A stretch of DNA of 36,376 nt from positions 178,896-215,271 of the forward strand of contig WELB01000070.1 in NCBI GenBank assembly GCA_009602725.1. The letters are read 5' to 3'. The notes below the pieces were generated by a model. It did not search any database. It had not been told where the DNA came from and worked only from the letters and a program-made list of their open reading frames with translations. Numbering within the stretch: position 1 is the stretch's first letter; each line of letters opens with the position of its first letter. This DNA is from Spirogloea muscicola (Eukaryota; Streptophyta; Zygnematophyceae; Spirogloeales; Spirogloeaceae). Below are positions 20,991 through 32,100 of the stretch, in pieces. The position numbers and the translations under genes were made by a program.

Positions 20991-23200
20991 TCTTATCCTT
21001 CAGCCCTCTGGTGCACTAGTAAGTTATTGAACAGCGTACAAAGCTTGAAGTTTCGAAGAAAGCTTCAGGCTCTTCAATCTTAGCATCTGACATTCAACTC
21101 ACGCATGAGTGCTTCACATTTTTGACAGTATAGCTTTGCTCTGATAGCATCTAGTCATGCAGGTGACATCCGTGTGGAACACTTGATTCATGAAGGAATA
21201 TTCCTTGTAGATAGTTGTCAGACTTTCTCACATAGCTGACTTAATGGGTTGACGCCCATGGGTTGATAACTACTTACGACATCCAAAGATCTGTAGAGAT
21301 CATACATGCTGACCACTTCTAGACCATATATTGAATGAATGATATTTAGCAACTGCTTTTCTTCCAAGACAAAGTACAATCCGGGACATATTCTCCTTGC
21401 TGTAGAGAGAAGGTGCACGGTGCGCATGTAATTGAAACGAAGGCCAATACTAGCCTTACAAATGTCCTGGTAACGGGGTGGTGAGTTGGCTAAGGGGGGC
21501 ACTAATATCCTCGAGTGAGCACATACATATCTGACAAGCTAAGCTGAGGAGCCAGACTACCACCATGGAAGCCATTAGCCTGGCCTGATGCACGCCCAGC
21601 ACGCTGGTGCATCGCGAGTGTAACGAAGTTACACAAGATGGAACATCTATATCATGGGAATGATAGCTGGAGGGGGTACTGAGGAGGCGAAGGACGGGCG
21701 CGCGATATTAGAGAAAGCGCATCTCTGAATAATGGCGCGTGACGCTGATGAAGGAGCAATATGGAATTCAGGAGCGCGACGGCGGCAAAGCCGGAATCTA
21801 GTGTTAGAACTCTACTAGTATTAGTATTAGTATTCCGCGCGGGTCCCCGCAATCGGCGGCGACTCCAGCGGCGGAGGCGGCGGCCACGGGTGGATCTTCT
21901 GTGAGGGCTTAGCAAGTGGCCGGGCGCCTAATAATCCCATGAGGCCGGGGGCAGGGCCCCGAGAACCTCGATGGTTACTTAAGGAGGAGGGGCGCAGAGA
22001 TTTCTACCCCCCCAGACGCTTACACTTGGCGGGCGTTGTTTACATTTCAACAGCTGGTTTGTTTTGACCCATTGCATACGTTCGGCTCCGACTCCTTTGC
22101 TTCGCGACACCACCGCCTCGTCCTTGGGCTTGACGATCCTCATTCTTTACAGCGAGTGCCTGGGATGATAGCCGTTATTATGTTCAGTCACTCTCAACGT
22201 CCAGAGAGAGTCCCCGCCAACATCCATGACATTTTCTGCTCCAGCCGCACTTATCACCAGAATTTCGTCAGATATTCTGCACATGGAATCGCACTTCAAC
22301 ACATTACATTTTACTCCGCTTTGTTGAAAGTATACAGACTTTCAGCTGCTTAGTATCCTAGATTCAAGTATAAAGGAGGAGTCAGAGGTCGAGACCACTA
22401 AGTCTGAGTCAATTATTGTGCGTGATACATACATAGCTTTGTGGGATAGTCTTATTGCTAACTATGAGCAGAACTATCATATATCCAAGATGAACTGATC
22501 AAAAGCCAATCAAGAAGCACCAACTCCTGCCAGTGCTGGCTAATCTCTGCAGAATTTCTTTTAAGCTCAAACCCGAATGAAATGGCGAGGCATCAGCATG
22601 TGTGACCTAGGATAAGCCAAGTACTGGACTCTGACATGAAATTGCCGTTCATCAATTGCACGCAGCCAAAGTGACCCACCAAATCATGTAAAGCATGTGC
22701 AGTAAGAACAAGTAACCTCTCGGTTAGCCAGTCAAAGAGATTGTGAGGAGCTCGGCATGTGGACATTCTTCTGAAAAGGAGTAGGTGACATGGTATGATT
22801 GTAGAGCTACTGAGCAGTCATTCAACTCAAGCTTCCATGCACTTTCTTGCTCAGCAGAGACTGCGTTATCCTGCCTTGGATGGCCCTCAGAGCAGAAGCT
22901 GTAGCTCAGCACACAATGTATTGCATCTGCAGCCGGAGATGTGCTAAATGATGTAGTACTTGAGCTGCGAGGCAGAAGCCAATGCCAAGAGACCTGCATA
23001 TCTCTCAAGGCATGCCACTGTGGTGAAGCATCAATTATTTTTCAAGCATCCTGCAGACCTGACTATCACGGCTCGACCTGATCGACCCGATGAGCCTGCA
23101 GCCTCTTGCCAACAGTGGCAGTCTCTGGCAGTGACTTCGGTGACTGGTACCCATCGGTGCGGGCACACCTCGGTTGCCCGTGCCGGAGCCTGTCGGCAGC
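20991..23200. other. Stretch without a recognisable gene
   Basis: Mostly ordinary-composition DNA with short frames. It holds a reverse repeat A copy (21400-21458), a GC-rich patch at about 21650-22010 with a (TAGTAT)3 microsatellite at 21816-21833, and a 105-codon + frame at 22036-22353 that I do not recognise and that has no exon context. Confidence 0.4.
21400..21458 (-). repeat. Dispersed repeat A, reverse copy
   Basis: The reverse complement reads TTGGCCTTCGTTTCAATTAC, ATGCGCACC, then GTGCACCTTCTCTC. The flanks have no other repeat. Confidence 0.65.
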
Positions 23201-23201
23201 T

Positions 23202-23870
23202 CTAGACGGCGGACATGAGCCAGCCGTGCTTGAGTGCCCTTCGGAAGGCGTTGAAGGCTGCCGTGGCGGCTATGTGTATACTCTGCAGGTACAGCTCAAG
23301 CGCATACATGCGCAGCTTCCCGATCCTGCTGTCCTGCGGCAGCCCTCACCGCCGTCGCTGCAGCCGCAGCGCCGTCAGCCGAGCACGGCCGCCGCCACTG
23401 ACGCATGGACGACTTAAGGCGAGCCTGCTCCGCGGTCCAGGCGGAGGCGCTGCTGCCGGCGGCGGCGCTGCCGCCCACAGGCCAGCCCGGGCCACGTCGT
23501 GCGAGGGGCCTGGAGAGAAGGCGCGCGGTGGAGGCGAGCGAGCTGCGAGCCTCGCGGGGCGCGCGACCTCGGCGGGTGGCCCCGAGATGGCGCAGGCGGC
23601 GGCGCGGCGGAGCCTCGGGGGGGCGGCCATGGCGGCCGGCCCGAGCCTCGTCCGCGCCCGAACCCCGCACCGCCGTATCGTCTCACCTCGGCCTCGCTCT
23701 GTCGCTCGCCTTTCCCGTAGAAGAATGTTGTCACTGAAACGAACGAAGGCCACAATGGCCAAGTACCAGCCAATGGCCAAGCCCTGGAAGCGTCTTCTTC
23801 CTTGTCGGATTTGTTTGTGCTCACCCGTGGGTACTGATGTCACCTCAGGCACCTTGGTTTCGTTTTCCGT
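23202..23870. other. GC-rich island with competing exon candidates on both strands
   Basis: Very GC-rich DNA. On - an acceptor CTGCCGCAG would open a protein-like 43-codon terminal exon (23333-23202; DSRIGKLRMYALELYLQSIH, and on to a stop). On + an ATG at 23215 opens MSQPCLSALRKALKAAVAAM and ends at a good donor, CTGCAG|GTACAG (23288). The two overlap, so at most one is likely real. I recognise neither. The + candidate could be an upstream exon of the sulfotransferase, though no joining exon was found. Confidence 0.25.
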
Positions 23871-23906
23871 ATTATGTAGCCCTGTTTAGTTTGCCCTAGA
23901 CTGCCT

Positions 23907-23975
23907 GAACAATGTGTCGGCTTCAATTGGCCTCCATTTCATTTCATGCGCCCCGCGCGCCTTCTCTCTTTGGGC
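23907..23975 (+). repeat. Dispersed repeat A, copy next to a repeat C-like hairpin
   Basis: CTGAACAATGTGTCGGCTTC at the left, a TTTCATTTCATGCGC stretch, and the core CCCCGCGCGCCTTCTCTC, running directly into TTTGGGCTGGCCTCTCAGCC, a hairpin related to repeat C. Confidence 0.7.
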
Positions 23976-24487
23976 TGGCCTCTCAGCCACCAGTCAATTC
24001 GGGTGCGCTTTCCTTTCTTCCATTTCTCCGTCTCTCAGGGAGAGCTGGGCTGGGCAAGCAGGGCCCTGATGCCCAGCCTGCGGCTAAGTGTTGTTAACCC
24101 CCATCACTCAATACCGGCTGTATTTCCTATGCATGCACCCGGCTGGCTTGCACAGCCACCTATTGGTATCAGCAACGCTTCCCTTCTGCAAGAGCCTCCT
24201 CTCTTCTAGGCTTACCAACGAGGATAAATTCCCTCAGTACTGAGTCTCTCTGGCCCTCTGTCACTAAGACACGCTCTCCGCCCTACTCTGCACGGTCGAA
24301 ATTTCCATCCGCTCTCGCAACCCCCACCTCAATCCATGTTCATAAATGTGCTCCTTCCCATGCAGTCATCGCGGTTGACATTACTGCTGCTAGGCCCATC
24401 AGTATCGTACTGCAGCAGCCAGACGTGCAATCCTGCAGGACACCGAGCATCCTGACTCGCATGCACAAGAATTAACTCTGCGGCATC

Positions 24488-26914
24488 ATGGAGTGTATAT
24501 GGAAGCACCAGAGGCTCGCCGATGGCCTGCATGGTGACAAGAGCAGGATGGGCAAGAAAGGCAGACCGTCTCCGGCGAAACTTGTCAGATCCAAAGCACC
24601 CACTATGCTCCCAGTGATAGTGTCGCTGTGGATCAATGCCGGCAAGATCTCCCGCAGCTTGGGTGTGCAACCAAGGCGCTTCGATGCTGAGCGAGCACTT
24701 CTGCAGGTAGGTCATCTAGAGGACTCTCTCGCTTATCCAATCCCATTTGTTGGCAGCAGCTGCATGCCATCGGAGCTCTGCTTGCAGCGGCAGTGACCTT
24801 CACAAGTAGCCTGATCATATTGGGCCTCTTGCCGGCTGTTGTACCTTACATTGTGATGCAGGCGTGCAAGGCCACTGGTCTGCAGGACTTTGGCGAGCCG
24901 GGGTTTATGGAGCCACTACAAATACTACTCAAAGGCCTCGAAGACGAGGCAAAGCTGACTGCTTTTGGAAGGTCCTTTGCTTGGAACATGCTTAAACGCC
25001 TTCTCCAGGTGGTTATTTTCTCACGCAGCTTAGACATTCGTGCTCAACTGCAAAGTACAGGCGATAAAAACGAAGCAGCAGTAATCTATCGTGAATTATG
25101 CTCAAGAAACAAATGTTATTGTTGAATTGCAGGGCAGGCTGCATCTGGTGGACGTCATGGGCCGCCACCCCGAAATTGACGAGCAATTTGTGGAAGTAAA
25201 GTATTTTGACCTTCGCAAGCATTAAAAATTACCTCAGACTGCCCGAAGCCTACCCAATTCTTGTGGATCAGTAATAGCAAGGTTCCTGTGCATGTAACAT
25301 GGCAGGAGCCATTGTTTGTGGTGGGCCTGCCAAGAACAGGCACGACCCTGCTTCACCACCTCCTAGCCCAGGACACGAGTAGCCGCTCTCCTGCCACCTG
25401 GGAGGTCCACTACATCTACCCACCACCTGATGCAGCCACGTACACAACAGACCCCCGCATTGCGCGTATGGAGAAGACATTGGCCATGCTTGACGCTCTG
25501 CTGCCCACGTTCAAGCGCATCCACCTTGTGACAGGTAAGCAGCTTGGAGCAGTAGCCTCGTCTCAATTAAGCCAAGCTGTGTCTCCAGACAGCAGCCATG
25601 CAGAAATGACTTATCCGTGCTGCTTGCGGGATCCCGACAGCACAATCGCCACAAGAGTGCATGGGCTTCATGATGTACGACTTCGCCTCCTTTGCCTTCC
25701 CCGGTCTTCATTTCGATCTCCCGACCTATTGGACGTGGTACGAGGCGGCAGACCTTTACCCAACGTATAAGTTCATGCGCTGGCAACTCAAGTATCTTCA
25801 GGTGAGCTGCAGCCATCTCAACTTCTGCATTCCCCGGTACTCTTTCACGAGGGATCACATGCTAAATCGTGGAATAATCTCCTCTGCCTGCCGGGTCAGT
25901 GGAGAGGGCCCAAGGGCCAGCGTTGGGTCCTCAAGTGCCCAGCTCACTTATGGAGCATGAAGTACCTCATCAAGGTACATGAACGCATATGTCAGAAACG
26001 CAGTATATGTACAACATAGAAATTTTGCTAGTGCATATACAATACAGATTACCGAGCATGTCTGCCAGGGTAAGATGCACCTGGGCTTCGTACGACCTCC
26101 TAGAAGCATGTCTTGGCCAGTTAGTCACCAAACCTCATCCTCGGTGATGGTCAGGCATTCCCGGATGCTCGCTTCGTCTTCACTCACAGAGACCCGCTCA
26201 AAACGCTTGCATCAGCAGCAAGCCTTATAACAACATCCCAGCGACTGGTCTCTCAAAGGGCCAATGTGTCAAAGGTACCAAGACCTATCCCTGACTACCT
26301 TAACAAGCTGAAGTCTCAGCTTAGGAGCATGAGAATGCATCTGGTACGGTGCTATCGTGCTGTGCCATCAGGAGCGCCCGTACTGCTACTGACAGAGCAC
26401 ATGAGATTCGTACAGAATGCAGCCGAGTGGGCACCAAGATTTGCAACTGCCCTTGCAAGCTGCGAAGCAGCACGATATGCACATGGCCTGTGGGATCCCA
26501 AAAGAGCTGCTGATTTGCGCTTCGACGAACTGATAAAATCACCGGTGGAGAGCATGCAGACGATTTACAGTGGGTTCGGTTACAAGGTGGGCAACAGTAG
26601 ATTGTGCTATCCCAGATTATTGAGCATGTAGATTGTTGTGTCACAGAAGTTGTGTGAGAGCCTCATTTGCCTTTGACCACGAAATGACTACTACAGCCAT
26701 TATGCCCACCTTCAGAACACTACATGGTTGTGTGATTGTGTAGATGACAGAGGCGCTGCAGGGTCGCATGAATTCATTCCTCAGGAATCAAGAGCGAGAC
26801 AAGCACGGGGCTCACCAGTATCGCTGGGCTGATACTGGACTGGATGAGGGACATGAGCGTAGTCGCTTCTCCTCATACGAGCAAAGGTTTGACATTCCAA
26901 GGGAGCTGCTATAG
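24488..26914 (+). CDS. Membrane-anchored sulfotransferase, about 485 aa, 9 exons
   Basis: Transfers sulfate from PAPS to an unknown acceptor, probably in the Golgi lumen. It resembles the Sulfotransfer_3-type family. Exons: 24488-24706 (doubtful), 24760-25008 (acceptor could be 24757), 25133-25195, 25306-25534, 25641-25801, 25900-25974, 26155-26274, 26416-26586, 26744-26914. Residues about 74-105 form a hydrophobic anchor (LLAAAVTFTSSLIILGLLPA and more). The 5'-phosphosulfate loop is GLPRTGTTLL (184-193). Further family blocks are SPQEC, WVLKCPAHLW (316-325), the 3'-phosphate site FVFTHRDPLKTLAS (339-352) and the C-terminal DKHGAHQYRW with ERFDIP-like ending. From exon 2 on, the model is firm. 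Exon 1 rests only on an open frame and a 50-nt intron, shorter than any other here, so the true start may lie elsewhere. Confidence 0.92.
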
Positions 26915-29158
26915 ATAGTGCGTAATGCAATAGCACTTGCGCAATCTCTACATGGGCCTTACCTGGTCTGTCTGTGTATAAATGTCAACAGCACATGGCA
27001 TTGGATGCTGCAAGTGCATAGCAAAGCCCTTAGAGGTTACAAGAAAAAGTTCGAGACTATGACAGTGCTCAGGACTGGCAACTAATGGCACCCCAGCGAC
27101 AATTTGAAGCGTGCTCTTATGGATCTGATTGCAAGTAACTTCAGCAACAAGACTGCAGGGCGATAGGGCTATTTAATGGGGAGTCAAGGTAAGGATGCCT
27201 TGTGCTCGGGGATTCAGACAAGTCAGTGCATCAGCTGATTAGGAGTCATGCATGGTAATTCAAAGGGGTCCATGGCTGTTAGATGCCAGCCAATGAACCA
27301 GTGTCCTGTGGGACTGGAAATTGCAAATCTTAAGCAACATTAGGTGACTACTACATACAGGAGCTACATAACCCTAGTCAACACTCGCAAGTTGGATCGC
27401 CTAGCAGCTGGAAGAGACCGCCCTGCCACTGAAGACACACGGCTGTAGAGGTAGACCAAAACGCTCACGATGAAAATGAAAACTCTGCCATATGTGCTGC
27501 GTCATCAGCAAAGCACCAGAGCGCGGGCTGTATTAGGTGAACAAGACGCACTGAAGCACAAAGGCACGGCAGCTACGCAACCCATCTTCAAGGCAACTTG
27601 CTGATTGAGGTAGAGAGTGACGTCGGATCTGGAGACAGCTGGTGGGCAGCGGACTTGCTGGAATTGTAGCAGGGCGTCAGCCCCAGCAGAATCTGTGAAT
27701 GAGATAGGTGTTCAAGTGCGACTGATGCTGTACTTTGCCTCCTCGTGACTAGGCCATGACCCTTCCATACATACTTGAAGCTGTGACGAGGTAGAGCTGC
27801 CGGACCCTGGCGTCCTAGGAGGTGGTGCATGGTGCCAAAGGTCAGCTGGGACGACCAAGGATGGCCACATGAAGCGCTCTTGCTTCCTGCGACTTGCAGT
27901 GTCATATGAGGACAAGCTAGCTGCAGACCTTAGAGTAGCGGAGCGTCATCAGTCTGCAAAAGTGTGCAAACACATAAGCTTGCCTGGGGCTCAGGTTGTG
28001 TTGCCATGCATCAGCATTGGGTGGTCGTAGCGTGTCCCTAATAGATACAAAGTTCCAAGGTCACTGTCATCACATGCTATGACCTGACGCTCAGCTTAGC
28101 GAGCTCCAGGCGCCTGTGCTGACAGTCACTTTGAGCAGTACAACGTTCAAGCGTTTCCTTGTATCGTCGCTTCAGGCTTTTAAGCTGCGTGGAGTACTAG
28201 TGAAATCCGAGCCAATGCGGAAGTCAACACCAGCTGATGAAGATGGGCATAGCTGTATGCAGGTGCAGTTGCTACGGGGGTATGATTACGAAGCCTTCAA
28301 AGGTCAATTCCTTTTATCACAATGGCTTTATCTCACGCTAAGTTTGGCTGTAGCTCTCAAAAGAAGCGAGCTCTCATGAGGCTTGCAACAGTGACCTAAC
28401 ATGACGAAACATCTGCTACGCGGTCACTCAAGAGGATCAGCGTCATTGCCGGGTGTCATATGCAGGCAACTATTTCTCCTCTTAGTAGCCATCAGTAAGT
28501 AAGAGCTATGTGATGATGAGTAACATGCATTAAGCTTGCAGTGTGAATCTGTATGCTAGGACTTTCAAGCAGACAAGACAAGACAAGTACCTCAGAAGAC
28601 GTTAACTGGAGCAACTCATCAGCAAAGCTCTACAATATCAATGACAATGTTTACGATTGTTCGTCAACGCACATGAACAGTGCTTCGGCATGTCCTGACA
28701 ATACTCATCCATACACATCTTACGTGTCCTACACTTTCACGTGAGAGTCAGTTCGTTTGAAGACTTCATGTTGGACACAACTAAATGTTCATGCTTTGCA
28801 GACACAGCAGCCAGTCTACACAAAGTCAATGTTGATCAGTGCATGTCTAAACATGCTTGTTGATGTTGCCTGCAGCATAGTTCTGTGGCTGTTTCAGCAT
28901 CTTGAAGCTCTGGCGGCCACAGGCATATTAATCTTGCGTTCAGTCATGGAAAAATGCCATCACTTTGATACCAAGCAGCGTGCTAGGAGATCATGATTGA
29001 CCATGATTACTCAACACACATGATTTCAACCGCTACATTTCAATGAAAGCGAGCTGCAATATTACATATTGCCAGCATAGCCACTAGGTGCGCACGATAA
29101 TGTCCGGCACTTGCCTGAAAGAATGTGTCAGGTTTGGCATGCAAGCTCCTGTTTGGAG
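26915..29158. other. Stretch without a recognisable gene
   Basis: Between the converging 3' ends of the sulfotransferase and GLG1. Frames are short (at most about 105 codons), mutually overlapping and unlike protein families that I know. A TGTAA motif on - at 29066-29062 may be the GLG1 polyadenylation signal. No repeats A, B or C are seen. Confidence 0.45.
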
Positions 29159-32100
29159 CTATACATCACCTTCCTTGATTACAACTGTGTAATTACGGTG
29201 AGGGCCAGTGTATCTTCGGAGTAATTGGTAGGCTACAGCGAACATGGCTGCCAAGACAAGCGCTACAACAGTAGTAGCCATCCAGCCAGGGATCAGCAAG
29301 GGACCAATCTTGATGGAGGTTGCCGCAGCTGCAGCTCTTGCTTTCTCCTGTTCAAGGAGCTGCACACCAATTATGCAGGCAGTACCTTTCAGCATGTGTT
29401 GGCAAGTTGATATGCTGACAAGACTATGAATGTCAAGCAAGCAGGCTTGAAGCCCGGAAGCCAGCCCCCCAAGTAGCATGTGCTATTTGTAGAGTATATT
29501 TAAGACAGTGAACAGGCTCAATACTGTGGGCACTACTGTCAGGCTATATGCAACTTATCAAAATTAACAAGCAAAAGCGAAGCGGGGGGTTCAAGAGCTT
29601 GCTTGGTACTCACGTTTTTCAGCTTATCAATTTCCTTCTGCAACTCTGCTGAATCCTGTTTGCCGCCCACAAATAGTCCTTTACGGTTTGCTAGCCTAAC
29701 CAACTTATAGCACTCGGGATTTAGCACTGTGGCGTTGAGGGTCAATAGGCACTGTCCGTAGTATCCAACCACAACCTTTCCTGTACTTGCAGGATGAGAA
29801 GGACAGTACTTGTCCACGTCTCCATCACACTTCATCGTCAGGTCAGCTCCAGCCGTATATTGGAAAAGAGCCATGCGTACAGCATAGGACACCTGGCATA
29901 AAAGCAGCAATGAAGAGCTCAGAAATAGGCAGATCACTCGAAGCTTAATGACATGCCACGTGATAAGTTGACTGTATATACACCTCACACAACAATACGA
30001 CTGAGCATTCTACTGTCTCAACTTTCAGATTTCCTGAGGAAAACAGATGTCCTGAGTAAACATCCCCTGAATGCCATTTTCTGCCCAGCAATGCTGCCGG
30101 CAAAAACAGGATCTGCATTGTCAATGGACATATACCTCGGTGCCGCAACCATCTGTCAGATTTTTGAAGTTACTTATCAAGCACAGGAGGACTTTAGCAT
30201 GGCCTTCCTGGCCCTTGTCAGCATCCTTGCATACACGCTGTACGTCACTTGTGCACTCATCTCGTAATCTTATGTCCAACTTGTAATTGGCAGCATGTCG
30301 AGCCTCCTACACAAGCACGAGACACAAGGTTTGTAATTGAGATCATGGCCGGCATAGTTACAAAAGGAGCGAACATGTCAAGGACCATACGATGTGGCCT
30401 AGCCCGTCAATAGTAACAGATCTATGTGACTTTGAATCGAGGCAAAAAGCTAACCTGAATGTTCACTTCTCCTTGACAAGCAGCTCCCAATTTACCATCT
30501 AGCAAAGCCTCCTGCAGGCACTTAAAAGCTTCACCACTTGAAGGACGCACTCCTTTGCACATCAGATTTAAGTCTGCAAGGGGCGGTGACAGATGATGAG
30601 AGGTGTACTGATCCAATGAGTGCACAACCCCAGCTAGTCGTACGAAACAGCAGCTACACGAACACTGTCACCTCTGCTGGTGTTTGCACCCTCTCTTGGC
30701 TAAGCATCTGTTGCACTGAAGGGCAAGCTCTTCTGATGCGAAGTGTAACCCAATGGGATGAAGTATCCTTTACCTAGACCGCAAGCGTTCATGAGGGTAG
30801 GCGTCAAGCGTATGTCACTGGCCTGTCAAACATATGCACCATCAAGACACCTTCCTTATTCGAAGAGGTTTATGCAGTACTCTGGTCAGGCAAACTCATG
30901 CAATGAAACGTACAACGCTTTACATCTAGCACACAGCATAAGCTGAGTCGCCGAAGGCAAGAATACCATACATATTTTAGACTGTCTCCAGGACAGTAAA
31001 GTCGCTCATATCATGAAAGAGTCTACCATTGACCATAAGATGCAGCCTACCTCCATCTCACTAAAGCGCATCTCCTCGACCTTGCACTTGTCTGTTAGCT
31101 GTTCACGATTCTTCCTCAGACAAGTCAATGTCTTCGAGTGGTCCTTGCTGACACGCTCGCAGAACTTTGTGAGGTCGTCCTTGCATGCCATTTGGAGGGG
31201 CACATCTAGTTGTATGTCAGCTGACTCCAACTTTTGGAAGAGAAATACTTCCTCCCCACAAGAGGAGCTCAGATTGCCCACATTTTTCTCAAGGCACTCA
31301 ATCATCTTGCCGTTGCAGGTATTAGACCCAGCTGCTTCAACTTCGTCACACGCATGTAGACACAATGAGGAAGTCTCGTTCACGCATGCTTTTGTCAGCT
31401 TGTAGTTAAGGCGATAATCTGCGCAAGGGGTCACCCACAGAGCTCTTCCAATGAGTGCACACAACAATCTGGGACTCAACATTAAAAAGTGCATGAGCAG
31501 ATAACTGCTGCATGTAAATGGTACCAGCAAGTGCTGATAGCCGTTGCCCATACGAGAAGGCTGAAGGCCACGTACACTGACATCCCTAAATGCCAAGAAT
31601 GGCCATGCGTAATGAGTGGAGAAATCATCCGAGCCTCTCCTTACTGACCTTGAGCTGAGTGCTCTATGTCGCTCTTGACCTCCTTCTTACATTCTTCACT
31701 CATGCTCTTCAGGTTCATACTCGCTTGTAAGCATTTGATGACCCGCCCATGACCTGGATATGCCCCGTTTCATAAACAGCAACTACCTCAATGACAATGC
31801 ATGCTCATATGATAGTCACCACAATGTTCTAAGATTATGTTTCCAGTGCAGTGTGATTTGCACTTGATTCGACCATTTCCATGCCTGCCATCCAATCAGC
31901 GGAGAGGTTGACTGGCCCTTGTGGATAAGAAGCTGAAGCTTGTTGCAGATGCCCTAATGAAATCTGACAGACCCTTGCAAGACAGAGGCAGTCACCTTGC
32001 TTGATGTCCTTGCAGAGATCTTTGATCTCCATGGCACAGGCTTGCTTCATCGGCAATTTGAAGTCAATGTCTTCTGCCATTCGTACATCCTGATCAAACC

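Noticed and set aside
24329-24715. 128-codon open frame on - overlapping the sulfotransferase exon 1
   Set aside because: Fairly protein-like in composition, but with no homologue that I recognise, no splice context, and in conflict with the + gene. Kept as a reason to doubt exon 1 of the sulfotransferase.
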